Of a stretch of 64,000 nucleotides of DNA, positions 1 through 11,983 are shown in pieces. The stretch spans positions 2,170,001 to 2,234,000 of the forward strand of contig OZ316892.1 in assembly GCA_973895155.1 (NCBI GenBank), written 5' to 3'. The stretch is from Marsupella aquatica. Its lineage: Eukaryota; Marchantiophyta. The notes under the pieces are model-generated. The model was not told the DNA's origin. It was given only the letters and a program-made list of their open reading frames with translations, and did no database searches. The first letter of the stretch is position 1; each line of letters starts with the position of its first letter. Both the position numbers and the translations under genes were made by a program.

Positions 1-874
1 ATTCATGACTAACTCAAGATAAGTGTCGATCGATGGCTTAACTAGATCAGGTGAATGACTTGGTATGTGAGTATTTAAAGAGGCACAACTCGTTACCATA
101 CTCGACGCTGTATAGACTCTGCCTATGCCTGCTATGACTTAGTCCAGACTTGACAATGGCCTTGAATGGGTGTTCTTCTTATGAAATTATCTCTCTCATT
201 GACCCAATGTAAGATTAATGTGGAATAAAGAATAGGACAAACCAGTTACCCAAATCATATATACACCAAGATAACACACTAAGAACAGTACTATCTACAT
301 AACATACCAAACAACCAAAATGTACGTAATTATACCATATGCATATAACCTGGTCTAAACTCATATCAACCGTATAGCATAATATGAACCGTCCGATCCA
401 ACTTCCCTAAAAAATGATGATGACTCACCTAGACCTAAGTGGCGGCTACCCTAAAAACGAACCCCTCACAAATCTTCATACATAAATGCTCCTCACAACA
501 CAAGCATACGCACTACTCAGCATTCTCATATAGTTATATGCTTGGAACCACGAGCAAAACACTGCACACCTCTCTAGGAATCTATTCGGGGGACCAGGTA
601 ACTCGAGTACCACCTCTTGCCGCACACGTGCAGAACGTACAAGTGCAAACAGTGTGTTTGATGGAAAAGAGAATGTGCCAATGAAACAGTGTGGTAATAA
701 AAAAGAGGGTGCCAGAGCATATAGTAAGTAAGTACTGTGTGCAGACCTTAAAGTGCAGAGAATAAAGTGTGGTGGTGTGCAGAGTTGCAGAGAGTAAAGT
801 GTGGGAGAGATAGATGCCCTGGGGTTTCACGGTCACATTCTGCACCTGGGGTACACAACCACACAACTCACTGG
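1..874. other. Gene-poor left flank
   Basis: I see no supported gene here. The short open frames do not resemble proteins and have no convincing splice or start context. The stretch is AT-rich and ends at the target-site duplication of the element at 883. Confidence 0.5.
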
Positions 875-882
875 GATATGGC

Positions 883-1168
883 CTCGGGGGTCTCACTATA
901 TGGGGACCTCCCCATCACCTGCGACGTTTGTAGGCCTTGGACCCCCTAAAATGTAAGAATTTTAAAAATATTTTTAACCCCTATAAAGTTGGAATATTCC
1001 AAAAATTAGATTAAAACGGCCCTAATGTTCTTATAAGTCTCAAAATTGAATTTAAAAGACCTTATTGTTCTTCTACAAAAATTCTTAAGTCTTCCCTTAC
1101 AACCAATAAAATGACCCTATCCTTCGTCGCACGTGATATGCCATTTTTGTGGGAGTGAAACCCCCGAG
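883..1168. mobile_element. Short inverted-repeat element (MITE-A copy 1), hAT-like
   Basis: The element is 286 bp, AT-rich inside, and has no coding capacity. The ends are inverted repeats: the left end reads CTCGGGGGTCTCAC and the right end GTGAAACCCCCGAG, which match at 13 of 14 positions when inverted. A perfect 8-bp direct repeat, GATATGGC, lies immediately outside both ends (875-882 and 1169-1176). An 8-bp target duplication is typical of the hAT superfamily, so a non-autonomous hAT-type element is the likely class. A related copy in the opposite orientation lies at 43108-43363 with a different 8-bp duplication, which confirms the boundaries. Degraded pieces occur near 13719 and 22884. 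Confidence 0.85.
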
Positions 1169-1176
1169 GATATGGC

Positions 1177-2530
1177 CAAATCCCAACAGGTATGACACCT
1201 AAGTACACTTTCCTTTGTACACACATAGAAATTTCTTAGAATTTTTTGCTAGCCTAAACTTACTATGTATCTCCCCGTTAGTGACTTTTCTTTTCAGAAG
1301 GGGTCCACTTAAGGACGAGGGCTGAATGATAACCTTAAGGGTGTAATACAGGCTGTCACCTGTATTGTAAGTTTAGTTCATGGTTTATCACATGACGTTT
1401 TGACAGTGTGACATGTCTAGACTGCACAACATTAGAATGATTCTCATTGAATCATTTATATATATATTTTTACCTTGTCACATGTAACTACTCGATATAT
1501 ATGCACTAATACTACTAATACTCTGATTCTATGTGGACTTGGGTACTCTATCACAACAGCTAGATAAAGCAAGCTTGAGACTTATTTTAGTCCTTAATCT
1601 ATAGATAGCTATTGATATGCTGTAACATATAACAAGTTTGAGATCTATTTGAGAACTTCCTGATATTCCATATGTGACTCTTTTTTGCACCAATCATAAC
1701 GTAACAGTAGGATCTTGAGGTCCAGTGTAATCCTATCTAGACTTCTGAGCCATGTGCTTACAAACTCTGCATTGTTCAGACCCTATATGCACAGTTTACT
1801 ATTACTTTATAGGAATCTACTTTTCTTCCACTCACACGCACCCCAATACTGTTCATAAACTGCACACTGTGATTACCTGCAGCTTGTAAATGATCGAATA
1901 ATGTAGTGATGTATTTTGGTAAGAGTGATTGAGGTGGATGTCCTTCTAAGGATCTTTCCGCTACTTCTTATATGTGACTAGATAGATATGTGACTTGATA
2001 TTGTGAGATATTGACATGGCCCTGATTGGGTGTTAAATTATTGACATTACATTTCTCTTAACTCCTATAATACAAGGTTGCCCCAATTTTTACAGTGGTC
2101 GACACAAAAAACAAGAAATCTGGTAGAAGGAAGGAATTAAGACAAAATAAATTTTGTTTAGTGTGAATGAAAAAGAGTCACACCAATGTCCAAAGGGAAT
2201 CAAATGGGATAAGCAAAGAAAACAAGGGCGTCACTAACACAATGCACAAGGAGGATACTCCCTCCATGATAGGGAGTAATGTACATACTCAATAAGGTAT
2301 ACATACTCAATAGAATAAGATAGTGCCTAATTTAGTGTAATATTGGTACAGGAGATAAATTTCAGATACTATTTCAGTCAATAGGGGACTACATACACTA
2401 ATCAAACATTATTCTCCCAATATTTAGAGTGATTTTTTACATTTATTTTTTGTGCCATTTTCATTGCCAAAAAAACAAAAGTTATAAGGTCCAAAGACAT
2501 AGTAAAGATCATGACATTGACGTTGATGTC
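1177..2530. other. Gene-poor AT-rich interval
   Basis: No gene is supported. The interval holds short AT runs, for example near 1459, and a small local repeat of a catactcaata-type motif near 2281-2320. Nothing else recognisable was seen. Confidence 0.45.
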
Positions 2531-2539
2531 AAGGTGTTG

Positions 2540-3262
2540 GGCAAGGGGCACAGTATAACTTGATGACATCTTTTTACTTCACAATATCTTTCACATAACA
2601 ACCCATTTGGTACCATATTATATATTTACTTGACGACATGTTTTTATTCATGACATCTTTCACATAACGACATCTTTGGCAACACGACTTCTTTTTTGTT
2701 AACGACAATTTTTTACTTGACAACAACTTTTTACTTGATGACAACTTTTTACTTGACAACATGTTTGGCAAAATGACTTCTTTTTGCTTAATGACATCTT
2801 TTTACTTGACAACGTCTTTCACATAACTACATCTTTGGCAAAACAATTCATCGTTCAATTCTTAATGACATCTTTTTACTTCACAACATCTTTCACATAA
2901 CAACATCTTGATTGACACAACATCTTTTGTACAACGCACGGGTATTGAGCTATTTTGTACTTAACAACATTGTTATACTTAAAACAAAAACTTTGGCATA
3001 ACGACATCATTGGCAACATGGCCTCTATTTCTTCCACAACCTCTTGGCCAAGATGACATCTTTCTTCTCAACAACCTCTTGGCTGAAACAACATTTTTTG
3101 CTCTCAATGACTTCTTTGCTGACACAACAACTTTTGTTCTCAACAACATCTTGGGCGACACGTCATCTTTCTTCTCAACAACTTCTTGGCCGACACGACC
3201 TCTTTTGTTCTCAACGACATCTTGGCCGACATGACATCTTTTGTGCAACGCACGGGTATTGA
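2540..3262. repeat. Degenerate minisatellite built on a tgacatcttt-type motif
   Basis: Variants of a short phrase (gacatctttttact, aacatctttcacata, acctcttggccgaca) recur over about 700 bp with irregular spacing. This repetition makes the low-complexity open frames on both strands, which are not genes. A 20-bp-plus phrase containing caacgcacgggtattgagct occurs at about 2931-2951 and again at 3245-3265, at the end of the array. Confidence 0.7.
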
Positions 3263-3267
3263 GCTAG
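3238..3267 (+). mobile_element. Possible Helitron 3' terminus
   Basis: A small palindrome, gtgcaacgcac, is followed by ggg, a short spacer and CTAG, then T. Plant Helitrons usually end in a GC-rich hairpin followed by a short tail and CTRR, often CTAG. The same phrase at about 2931 is followed by CTAT instead. I could not find a matching 5' TC end, so this is only a candidate. Confidence 0.3.
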
Positions 3268-3272
3268 TATAT

Positions 3273-3482
3273 ATGTTCTAAACTATAATACACTGTTGCA
3301 CCCTTTTTTGCCCTCGTCCATTTTTGCCGTGGTCGTCTTTCAAAAATGGAATGCCAACCAAAAAGGTAATCAATAAACAGAAGGGATAGATAAAACCAAA
3401 AGTAAATTAAATATAGAGTGTATCAAAAGGACAATAATTAAATCTTTTCACACAAATTCTAAACTATAATACACTGTTGCGC
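3273..3482. repeat. Direct repeat of about 24 bp spaced 185 bp apart
   Basis: A phrase beginning ttctaaactataatacac and running on into ctgttgc occurs near 3273 and again near 3457. The DNA between is AT-rich and non-coding. It may be a duplicated element edge, but the class is unknown. Confidence 0.45.
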
Positions 3483-3597
3483 CCCTTCATGGTCGTCAAA
3501 GGGGTTGCTAAAAAATTAATCCAAACTCTGAAAATAGTATGATTAATTGTTCTTCTCAAGTGAACATGAAAATCCTTTTGAGCCAGAGACACTAAGG

Positions 3598-4200
3598 TAC
3601 CAGTCTGAGAGATGCGACTGCTCAGGTTGTCTTGGGCTCTTTGGTATGCGTGCGGCGGGAGGTGGTACTCGAGTTACCTAGCTGGTCCTCGAGTTACCTA
3701 GCTGGTCCTCCATCATAGCAGTTACGGGTGGATTTTACCATGGTCTGTGAGGGTCAACGTACTTTGGCAAATGTAGTGGTGACAAACCCATTGTGCCAAG
3801 ACATCATTGGGATAGCGACAACAATGGCAGGGGCAGCAACGTCACGTGCGGCAACAAATGAATGAAAGAGGCCAAATATGCTGCACGAGCTTCATCGGAT
3901 AGTTTCCTCCCCCTTGCTCTTGATATACTTGGGCGTCTTCATCATCAGTTTGACAGGCTTCTTCGACAAGCTGCACAGGATGTTCAAGGCTGGATGGGTC
4001 CTGCCGGACCCCCACTATTTGTTTCGACCATGCACGTTTGCCAATGCATTTCAGTCACCTTACAACGTGCTCAAGCTTGGGCCATCTATTGTCGATCTGT
4101 TACAGTAGGTGCTAGTGTGCCCCCGCAGCGGCTAGGTCCTCTAGAGGACGTTCCTATCCCACTTGCCAATTTAATTTTGACACTTGATGTGGACCATTAG
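3598..4200 (+). pseudogene. 5'-truncated non-LTR retrotransposon ORF fragment (C-terminal end)
   Basis: The last 112 residues in frame (3862-4200) closely match the C-terminal half of the longer fragment encoded on the minus strand at 31755-32489: both share KEAKY, ASSDSFLPLAL, GRLHHQFD and a TLDVDH end. Upstream nucleotide similarity reaches about 3598, but that part is broken by frameshifts and a stop just before 3862. The longer copy places this region downstream of a reverse transcriptase, in a Cys/His knuckle plus nuclease-like tail. It is a dead fragment and contains no reverse transcriptase domain. The DNA just downstream carries the tandem tail shared with the other copy. Confidence 0.6.
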
Positions 4201-4249
4201 CTTTTTGCCACATTTGCTAGGAATGATCATGACCTCGGTCAGTCTGGGT

Positions 4250-4412
4250 TAGTTTTAGTTCATGTTTCTTGGTTTTTAGGGGTTCCCTATTGTTCACTTC
4301 TTAGTTTTAGTTCTTCTTTGTTGGTTTTTATGGGTTCCCTATTGCTCACTTCTTAGTTTTAGTTCTTCTTTCTTGGTTTTTAGGGACCGTTCCCTATTGC
4401 TCATTTCTTTTA
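4250..4412 (+). repeat. 57-60 bp tandem repeats forming the 3' tail of the retrotransposon fragment
   Basis: About three units carry the phrase ttggtttttagggg, then ttccctattgctcacttc, then ttagttttagttcttc. The reverse complement of the same unit occurs twice at about 31585-31705, next to the second copy of the same ORF. The repeats are therefore part of the element's 3' end rather than local noise. Confidence 0.7.
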
Positions 4413-4417
4413 TGACA

Positions 4418-5560
4418 AACTATTTCACCTTTTTGGGAGCAATCTTCACTCACAGTCTTAATTAAGTACCTCAAAGACTATTTGTTTTTTTTCCATTTAT
4501 CTAGATATGATAGTCTTAAAACTTTTTTATTACCATTTGGGCGAGCATTTGGGTTGGAGGCAAGTAAGGGCTGCTTTTTAAAGGACTTTTGCACATGCAA
4601 GCCAGCCCTAAGCATGGGGTCATTTTCTCCAATTCTGCATGTCCTTTGGAGATGTACGAGTCCTGAGCATGCAGCAAACCTAAGTATACGGCACATAGGC
4701 TGTTCTAGTCAACATGAGGGTAGGGCCCAACTTATTTTTTAAGGTTTTTAAATTATTTTAGCCAGGGTCTGGGCCAGGGTGACTAATGTTGGCTTCTCTA
4801 AGGGAGTAGATTCTAGGAATATTCTCTATCAGCTAGATTTTACGAAATTAAATCACTCTCAAATATCCCTAGATTTGAGGAGTACCTTTAGATTCTGGTG
4901 AATGGGGTTTATGATTTCGTGAAAAAATGGCTTATGGTGTTTAAAAAATCTAAGGAATATTAGCCAAAAGTGGCCAACATTTTTTGGGAAGGTGGAATTG
5001 GCTGAAATTCACACCTAAAAAATAAGCTGGTAGGGCCTCTCTATGCTAAAAATTGAAATCACTAGAAGACAAACTATTTCACCTTTTTTGGAGCAGCCTT
5101 GATACTCCTAATTAAGTACCTCAAAGAATATTTATTTTTCCATTTATCTAGGTGTGATAGTATTAAAATATTTTTATTCCCATTTGGAGGAGATGGTTTA
5201 AAGTTGGAGCGACCCTTGATTAATTATTCTTCTCTTCATGGGAATCCTTTTGAGCCTGAGACACTACAAGACAAATTATTTCACCTTTTTGGGATTAATA
5301 TTCCCACCTTTATGTACCTTAAAGAATATTTCTTTTCTCATTTATCTACAGACAAAGGCCTTTTTGCTACCATATATTTGGGGGAGATTGCTTACACTTG
5401 GAGCAACCCTATGGCTTAGCACTCTTTCCAACTCCAGCAAGCTAGCCAGCTAGGCCTTCTGGTCCCTCGATCCTCTATAGCACCCAGAACTGAGAATTAG
5501 TTTTCCAGCTGCCCAGAACCATTGTAAGTGGCCTCACCTTAGGAAATGACATAGAGCCTA
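4418..5560. repeat. Array-specific 3'-flank repeat, copy 1, with internal about 200-bp repeats
   Basis: The phrase gacaaactatttcacctttt and the sequence after it (tacctcaaagaatattt, ccatttatcta) recur at about 4418, 5069 and 5268. The block ends with a conserved stretch running into ccctatggcttagcac. Related copies lie at 13966, 23131 and 29240, each on the 3' side of an aspartic protease gene. The block at about 4561-4740 corresponds to 28770-28930. The open frames in these copies change frame between copies and look like by-products of shared DNA, not genes. Confidence 0.65.
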
Positions 5561-6520
5561 GAGAGGCATGACTTTGTGGTAGCTCACTTGAATAAAGATT
5601 GATAGGTCTTGGGTCCAAGAGTTGTGGCTGCCACACACTTCCTGACTATTGTGACTGACATTTTCTGACTATTGTGGCTTCCCTTTCTGTGGGGTTTCAC
5701 GCATTTCCCCTTTGAAAAGAAAGAAAAAGGAAAATAATGACATACCATGTTGAACATGTTTTTGGTTTTGTTTCAAAGTGACCCATTAAAGGTTTGTAAT
5801 TAACTCTATCTTTTAGACCAGATTGTTAGGTTACAAGGTAAATATTAATGGAAAATGTGGATATACATAATTTGACTTGAAAAAGGTACGTACTAGACTA
5901 GATCCATTGATAATGGGTCACATAAGTCGTGTACTCAAAGGATATTAACTTAGTTTTTAAACTTCTTGAAACGAAATGGAGTATGATGATAAATATATAT
6001 GTTAATATCACCTTTATCCAAAATGGATGTCCCAACAAAGTACCATTTCAAGGCGCTAGAAACCACAAGTGCTGAAAACCAGTATTGTACCAACAAAAAC
6101 CAAAACTAAATAGCACCGTAATTCAGCTAGAAATGAAGGCTGTCAGTCTGTTGATGAGGAAATCTGAGGAGAGTCGAAGCATTTCTCCACAAATGCCATT
6201 CAAAAGCTACGGGTTACCGCTAGTTATCATTAAAATAAGATTTTTTTTGAAATTGTGGAACAAATTGGCATGCTAGAAGGAGAAATTGAAATGTGTAAAA
6301 AGGGGGAGGTATTGGACACTTAGGGCAAGTTGTGGTTGAAGGAACGAGAGGAGCCCATGACGCCTAACGCAACTCTATATATACAACCTTTGCTTACTTA
6401 CCCCACCTCCTTTTATTACCTGTTTGTCCTTCCATATGCAATGCCACAAAATCCATGATCTTCCGCCAACTACCGCACCTAGAGTCATGGCACGGCTAGT
6501 TGTGAGATCTTCGTGTATAT
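5561..6520. other. AP1 downstream flank
   Basis: No gene is seen here. This DNA is paralogous to the 3' flanks of AP2 (14330-15719), AP3 (23495-24884) and AP4 (29720-31044), so it belongs to the duplicated gene unit. It probably includes the 3' untranslated region of AP1. Confidence 0.55.
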
Positions 6521-9111
6521 CTAGTAGTCGAAGGTACACGAGGCACGTAAGAACCCAACCCGGCTCTTCTCCAGGTCATACTCAACAAGGAAGTTCTGCT
6601 GCGTAATACTGCCGATGACATTCATGCTGGCAGTAGTACTTTGAATGGTGAACTGGTAGAGATTATCCGAGAGAGGTTGGACCACATTGTCCTTGGGTAG
6701 GAACACTTCGATTTCTTCCTGCCGTTCACCCTACAATACGGATAGCACCACAAAACCATTTCAATTAATCGTACCGCACTCCATTGAATTTGCGAAATGT
6801 AGCCAGGTGAGCAGCTAAAACTGTCGTAAAGTAATCTATGTCCGACACAGTTATACAACCATGATCAGTTATGCATTGGGTAAACTAACTCTCCAAGCGG
6901 ATTCTCTCACACTGCAGGGACGAGGTGAATCTGAGATTATAGACCTTCGATCATGAGTTGGAACTGTTAGACATTCTACGACAACACTTGGTCAATGAAA
7001 TACTCACGTGAGCATGCTTAGACTGCCACTTTTGGAAGATGAAGCTGACGGTAGGGAACAGATATCCGTCAAAGACATCCCTGGTGATATTAAGATACAA
7101 AGTATCGTCCAAACTTGATATTGGTTTTAATGGTGCCAATGTCCTGATTTCGTACGAATAGGCCTCCACAAACATAGAAAAGTAAGGCTCCCGAAGTATG
7201 GTCAGTGTCGTGCCAGAATCAATTATGGTCATAATTTGATTGAGTTGTACTGATTCCAGGGTGAGCTCCTGAGGATCGATTGAAATGCGAGTTCCTGCCA
7301 CTGTGATGGCAGTCATGTTCAGGGCGTAGTATGCATTCACAGGGTTTGGGACAATAGGAGTCCACAGGGTTTTGGACTTGTGTAGGTGTTTGGTAGACGA
7401 AAAGAGGGAGTCGGTTTCAGACTCGTCGATCTCCCCAAACGACAGGAAACTTGTGGTACTATATTCCGCTGCTGCGTCCGGGAAGCAGTACCTGCATATC
7501 CGATCCATCAGTAGACCAAATGCTCAATTAATTATAAGATTAGCTTGAATGCCCACAGCAAAACAGTAAACATGCAGCCACTGAAATCCAGAGCAATCTT
7601 GAACATATTCGACCGGAAATTGGACTGGAAGAGTCTTCGAATCAAGGCAAGTAGATCCAAATGAAGCTAGATTTTCAGTCCTACTTAGTCAGATGTATCA
7701 ATCTATCCAGCTAACGGTAAATCTGCATGATAATGTACTTAGAAGTTGGTCTCTTGAAACGGTTACTTCTTCTCCAGAATAGAACCTGAACGGGTTATCC
7801 AGTGTGGTGCATGCGTAAACTCGGGCTTCTGCATGGGAGTAGACTGGAAGGGACTAGCTTCTGTTGTAAGTTTTTGTTGATAATCTGGTTATCAAAGATT
7901 CCCTGGTCTCTGAATTTCACGTCTTTAGAGTCTGAGCACATTCCTGACTGAGTGATTCAACCTGCAGTCACTTACCGGAATTGCTTCGAGAATTTTCTGA
8001 ACCTGCCATTACTTAGCGTTTGGAGCTGTGCCAAGAATGGATATGGAGCTCCCGGTTGTGCCGGAATCAAACCGATGATTCCAGAGTATGCCCTAAAACC
8101 AGTGTTATTGAGAGTGACAACGAACTCAAACTCTGGAATGACGACCTGGTTGCCGTCTCCGGAACCAATGGTCAGCGTTTCTCTTGCTCCGTACCCGATG
8201 GCAACAACACTGCCATCACCATATGACATGGTCCTCTGGACATAGGAGCCGTTCACAACATCTGGCTCGAAGGTGGATGAGATAGTGGGGTCATATGTAG
8301 GCAGAATCTCAGTAAAGCACTTGATGCATTGCTTGCTTTGGGCCCAGAAATTTGCGCTTCCAGTGTCGATCTGCAGGAGCAAACTCTGTCGCAATACATA
8401 CAAAGTTCCACAGTTATTATTTCGTGCCTTAATTAGATGTAAACCTTTGGGAGGATCCATGCCGGCCCGTCCACCTCCCACGGTCCCGATCCACCTATCT
8501 TCGAGCTGAATCCAATTTCATGTAAACAGGCAATGATGGGACAGCGTTCTAGCTGAACAAGCTATAGTTACTTCCAGTGAATCTAAGAATGCAAACTGTC
8601 CAACTGCCATCAGATTGTTTCTGCATCTCAAGCATCTTGAGATCGAATTGAACGTACGCGAATACAGGTGAGCTCTTACTTCGGGAACAACTTGTTGTAC
8701 AAAGCCAAGAGGAATTAAGCGTACCTGCGGGGGAGTGCCAATCTGCAGTTGCGCAAAGAATGCACCTTGATTAATGTTGATGTCAGTCACCGGGACTGTG
8801 AGTGCATCCGGCTTCCTGCGGAGCCCTCGACGAAGAGATTGCGGGATGCCCGACTGAGCGCGCTGAGAGCTGGAGTCCCTGTTCGGCCGCGGCATCCTGA
8901 CCTCTCGGCGTACGATGGGGAAACTGTTCTTTGGAACAGCGCCATAGATCTCTTTCAAGGTAGGGACGTGTTCCAGTCCCTCGTCAGATGATGCACAAAC
9001 TCGCGGGGAGCTGAAAACTGAAGTGAAAGCAAGGGTGAGAACGAAGAGAGACAAGTCGCGATGGAGCCCATTCTGTTTCACCCGTATTCTGGATGCATCG
9101 GACGCACCCAT
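6521..9111 (-). CDS. Nepenthesin-type aspartic protease AP1 (four exons)
   Basis: Predicted secreted aspartic endopeptidase of family A1B. Exons in transcript order are 9111-8725, 8385-7976, 7491-7008 and 6730-6521; they join in frame to give 496 residues. The pieces fit only when spliced: IGTPPQ ends exon 1 and SLLLQIDTGS opens exon 2. Catalytic aspartates are D136 (DTGS) and D357 (DSGTT), and the flap tyrosine is Y184 (SYGDGS). KQC-IKC after the first loop, YCFPD, FLSFG and the C-terminal QNFLVEYDLEKSRVGF are typical of plant nepenthesin-like proteases; no plant-specific insert is present. Residues about 20-35 are hydrophobic and look like a signal peptide, followed by a pro-region. I chose the ATG at 9111; the frame is open ten codons further but starts there with GTG. 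The first loop reads DTGSANFW, unlike its paralogues. Donors include GTAAGTG and GTGAGT. Substrates are unknown. Confidence 0.88.
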
Positions 9112-9233
9112 CTTTCTTCGTTTCAGCCGATAGCTACTCACACCTGCAGATCGATGAATGATTGATCCTTCAGCTGATGATTATCGTTGGTAGAAAATTT
9201 ACGCCCTGAGCGTGATTGCATTCTGTGCTACTG

Positions 9234-9242
9234 CTCTTATAG
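9234..9242 (-). promoter_or_regulatory. TATA-like box of AP1
   Basis: On the minus strand this reads CTATAAGAG, about 125 bp before the chosen ATG. The same box at the same spacing is kept before AP2, AP3 and AP4 (CTATAAAAG in AP4), which supports a role. Confidence 0.45.
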
Positions 9243-9917
9243 GTGTTCCTGATCGATGTGTGCGGCTGAAGCCTAGTGTTGTAGAAAACCGCCTCACCTC
9301 TCTACTCAGCTGGATCTCGTGTTGTTTGTTTAATTAATAAATCGTTACGAGATTAGAGTGGGTCTCACTAATTGTATCCAGTTCACTTTCCCTTCAGTAA
9401 GTTAGCAGGACTTCTCTTCGAAATGGTCAGAAGTCAGGCTAATTACGCAATGAGAAAGATGGGGAGCTGTCTAGCTAGGTTAGTGCGCTAAACACTTAGA
9501 AATGGTCAACTATCCTGCCGCGATAGTGGGCCAAATTAGATTACTAAGGTGAGCTGTGCAACTAATAAAATTATAAATAATTTGACTTACTTTGACTTGA
9601 CCATGCAAAGACTACACGTATACAGTCAACAGTATCTATGAATATAATTATGGCAAGTCACCCTCTTGCATATTTTGAAAACCTGTGAACTTCCTTAAAC
9701 GGCAAGTCATTGCCTGAGCACTTGTCACATAGCTTGTATTATCCATGGAGAGAGTTGGGGCCCAGATGTTCGACACGTTAGGTACTAAAACTATTGAAAA
9801 TATGAATGGTGAGATTACGAAATTGTCACAAAATTCATAACAACAAGAGCTATACTAGACTAGTAAGGTACAAAGGTATTTCCTAAACGAATTTTAACAA
9901 GCCCTACACAAACTGAT

Positions 9918-10059
9918 GGGTCTCGATAACTGTACATCAAAATATGATATATACTATGTACAACACCCCTGCATATGCATACAGTGATAATACTAGTTTT
10001 TTCCTTTCAATCAATGAATGCAGTTACATTTTGATGTGTGATTACCAGCGTGTACAGAT
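9918..10059. mobile_element. 142-bp MITE-like insertion upstream of AP1
   Basis: Compared with the upstream region of AP4 (about 37325-37345) and AP3 (about 28220), which run straight from caaactgat or its equivalent into ttcagaaac, this copy has 142 extra bases flanked by GAT. Near both ends it has imperfect inverted repeats (acatcaaaatat on the left, acattttgatgt on the right). A duplicate lies at 19083-19224, and a related 109-bp insert sits in the first intron of the broken copy at 41001. It is a short non-autonomous element of unknown class. Confidence 0.6.
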
Positions 10060-11983
10060 TCAGAAACTAGAAGGGTGTCAAATAAGAATTTGTAAAAGGT
10101 CTCAGGTCTAGGGGGGTTCCAAAGGGCTCGGTTCATACTGGCTTCAATTTGGACAATACCAGCTTTGGAAAACATTCTCTCCCCTGGACACGTGATGATC
10201 ACCTCATCCAGAACCAGCTTCTGTAATAAATGTCTAACGTGGCCGTTTGTTGACCGGATTACCCAATCGAGGACCGTGCTTTGCATCTACGCATGGGATC
10301 ATTTTCTCCAATTCTGCATGCCCTTTGGCGACGTACGAGTCCTGAGCAGCGACCCTGTACGGCACGTGGGCTATTTTTGTCAGTATGAGGGTAGGGCCTC
10401 TCTATGCCCAGATACTCCTATGGGGGCAATTCTTATCCTGTCCAATCATGATTTGGATAAAAGAGTACCAAATTATTTATAAAGTAAACGCAAAAACAAA
10501 AGTGGTCCCTAGAGGATAAACAAGGAACACAAAGAAAGGGCACGTGCATACTGCAAACTAAGCCAATGATAAGCCAATAGTGTGGTTCTGTAATGGGAGG
10601 AGTTTATTAGCGTCTTGACTAAGTCTTAAATATTGTGATTCTTTAATGGACGAGGTCTAGTGTCTTGACTAATTCTGTAATTGTGTGATTCTGTAATGAT
10701 ACACATCTCATAACTAAGTTTGCAAGTGGGACATGGATGCACTCGGGTACTGGACAAGGGGTGATTCAGGGGTGGATCCAAACAATTTACTAGGAGTAAG
10801 GGCCCAAGGAGAGATTAATTTTTTGAGGTGTTGGACTGCTGGAGCACATACTCATTCTATGGCCAGCAGTCCAATTTGCAAGCAATCATTTATCATACAT
10901 GGGAGCTCCAAACCATTATCCAGGCCATGCGTTAAATCAATAATTAATTTTCTTGAAACCTAAGAGTTCTAGCTCGATCTAATGTGGATCATATAGTATC
11001 GATCTATCCCAAATAGATCTGTCCAGTATACAATTAATTCAAACTACAATTAGATTTTCCAATATTGTATATGACTGGGTATGTGAGGATATGCTTACTA
11101 CACCCCCTTCTGGGAAAACTTTACTTGTTCTTATAAGGTGAGTTTCTGGCTTAGAAGGACAAAACTAGGTGAATTGTGACTTGCCTTTCAACCACAAACC
11201 ATGCTCAAATTCATAGTGATTCTGACTCCTTGAACTGCAGCCGGGGCTCAAACTGAACTGTAGGTGTTTCTTCATTTTAGTGCCACCAGCCTGTGCATTG
11301 ACATTAGGGTTAATTCTCATGCGAATTCATTCACGTGTTTGTAAACATCATAATTCTGCATTTCTGCAATATTTCCAGTTACATCTTTTTCATCCACGCT
11401 CAAACGGGTGACGAGTTCCCTTGGATTTTCACGAGGCTCACGGACTTGTCATATTCGATTGCACAGGAAAATAAGGTACTGTTGCACAGATGGTTGAATA
11501 AGTAAATGATGTCAGTTCCTGGAACGTGTAAATGGGTGTGTAAATTGTGGAAACAATGTCAGTTCCTAGAACATCTAAACTGAGGAAATGGCGTCATGGC
11601 CTGCATAACCCTTTTGCTTGTGATTGAGTAAATATATTTGAGCAGTTTTGTTGTTTTGACAAGGTTGACCTCAGTGTGGTACTGATGTGCACATTGAAGT
11701 ACAAGATGGCAGCTGATGTAAGTGAACTAAGTCTTTGGTGTAGAGGGGATCTATGTGAGATGGACATCCCCAATTCTGATAGGCAATCATCACAAAAAGG
11801 AGCTAGGCGGGGAACAACAGGAAGACATCTGAAAAATCTGACATTAATCCTGGTTGCGAAGAGTTCTGAAGAACTTGAATCATTAATATTTCTTTGCCTT
11901 ATAAAGTTCTCTTGTCTATGTTGTATGAATTGCAGTAGATATAAAACTAGTACTCTTTTAAAGTTCCATGCTGGCTTACAGTC
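10060..11983. other. AP1 upstream block and spacer
   Basis: The part to about 10500 is conserved upstream of AP3 (28220-28930) and AP4 (37340-37760), including the phrase ttttctccaattctgcatg. Its overlapping open frames on both strands reflect conserved DNA and are not convincing genes. The rest, to 11983, shows nothing I can assign. The same DNA recurs 9,165 bp later. Confidence 0.45.

Noticed and set aside
3010-3262. Repetitive Ser/Thr/Phe-rich frames on both strands
   Set aside because: They are produced by the minisatellite and have no codon structure beyond the repeat.
9112-9141. Ten-codon N-terminal extension of AP1 (and equivalents in AP2-AP4)
   Set aside because: It would begin at GTG, which is not a usual plant start. 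The next in-frame ATG gives a normal signal peptide position.
10011-10482. Overlapping frames upstream of AP1, repeated upstream of the other genes
   Set aside because: Their recurrence follows the duplicated DNA. Frames exist on both strands, frames are broken in the AP3 and AP4 versions, and no domain is seen.
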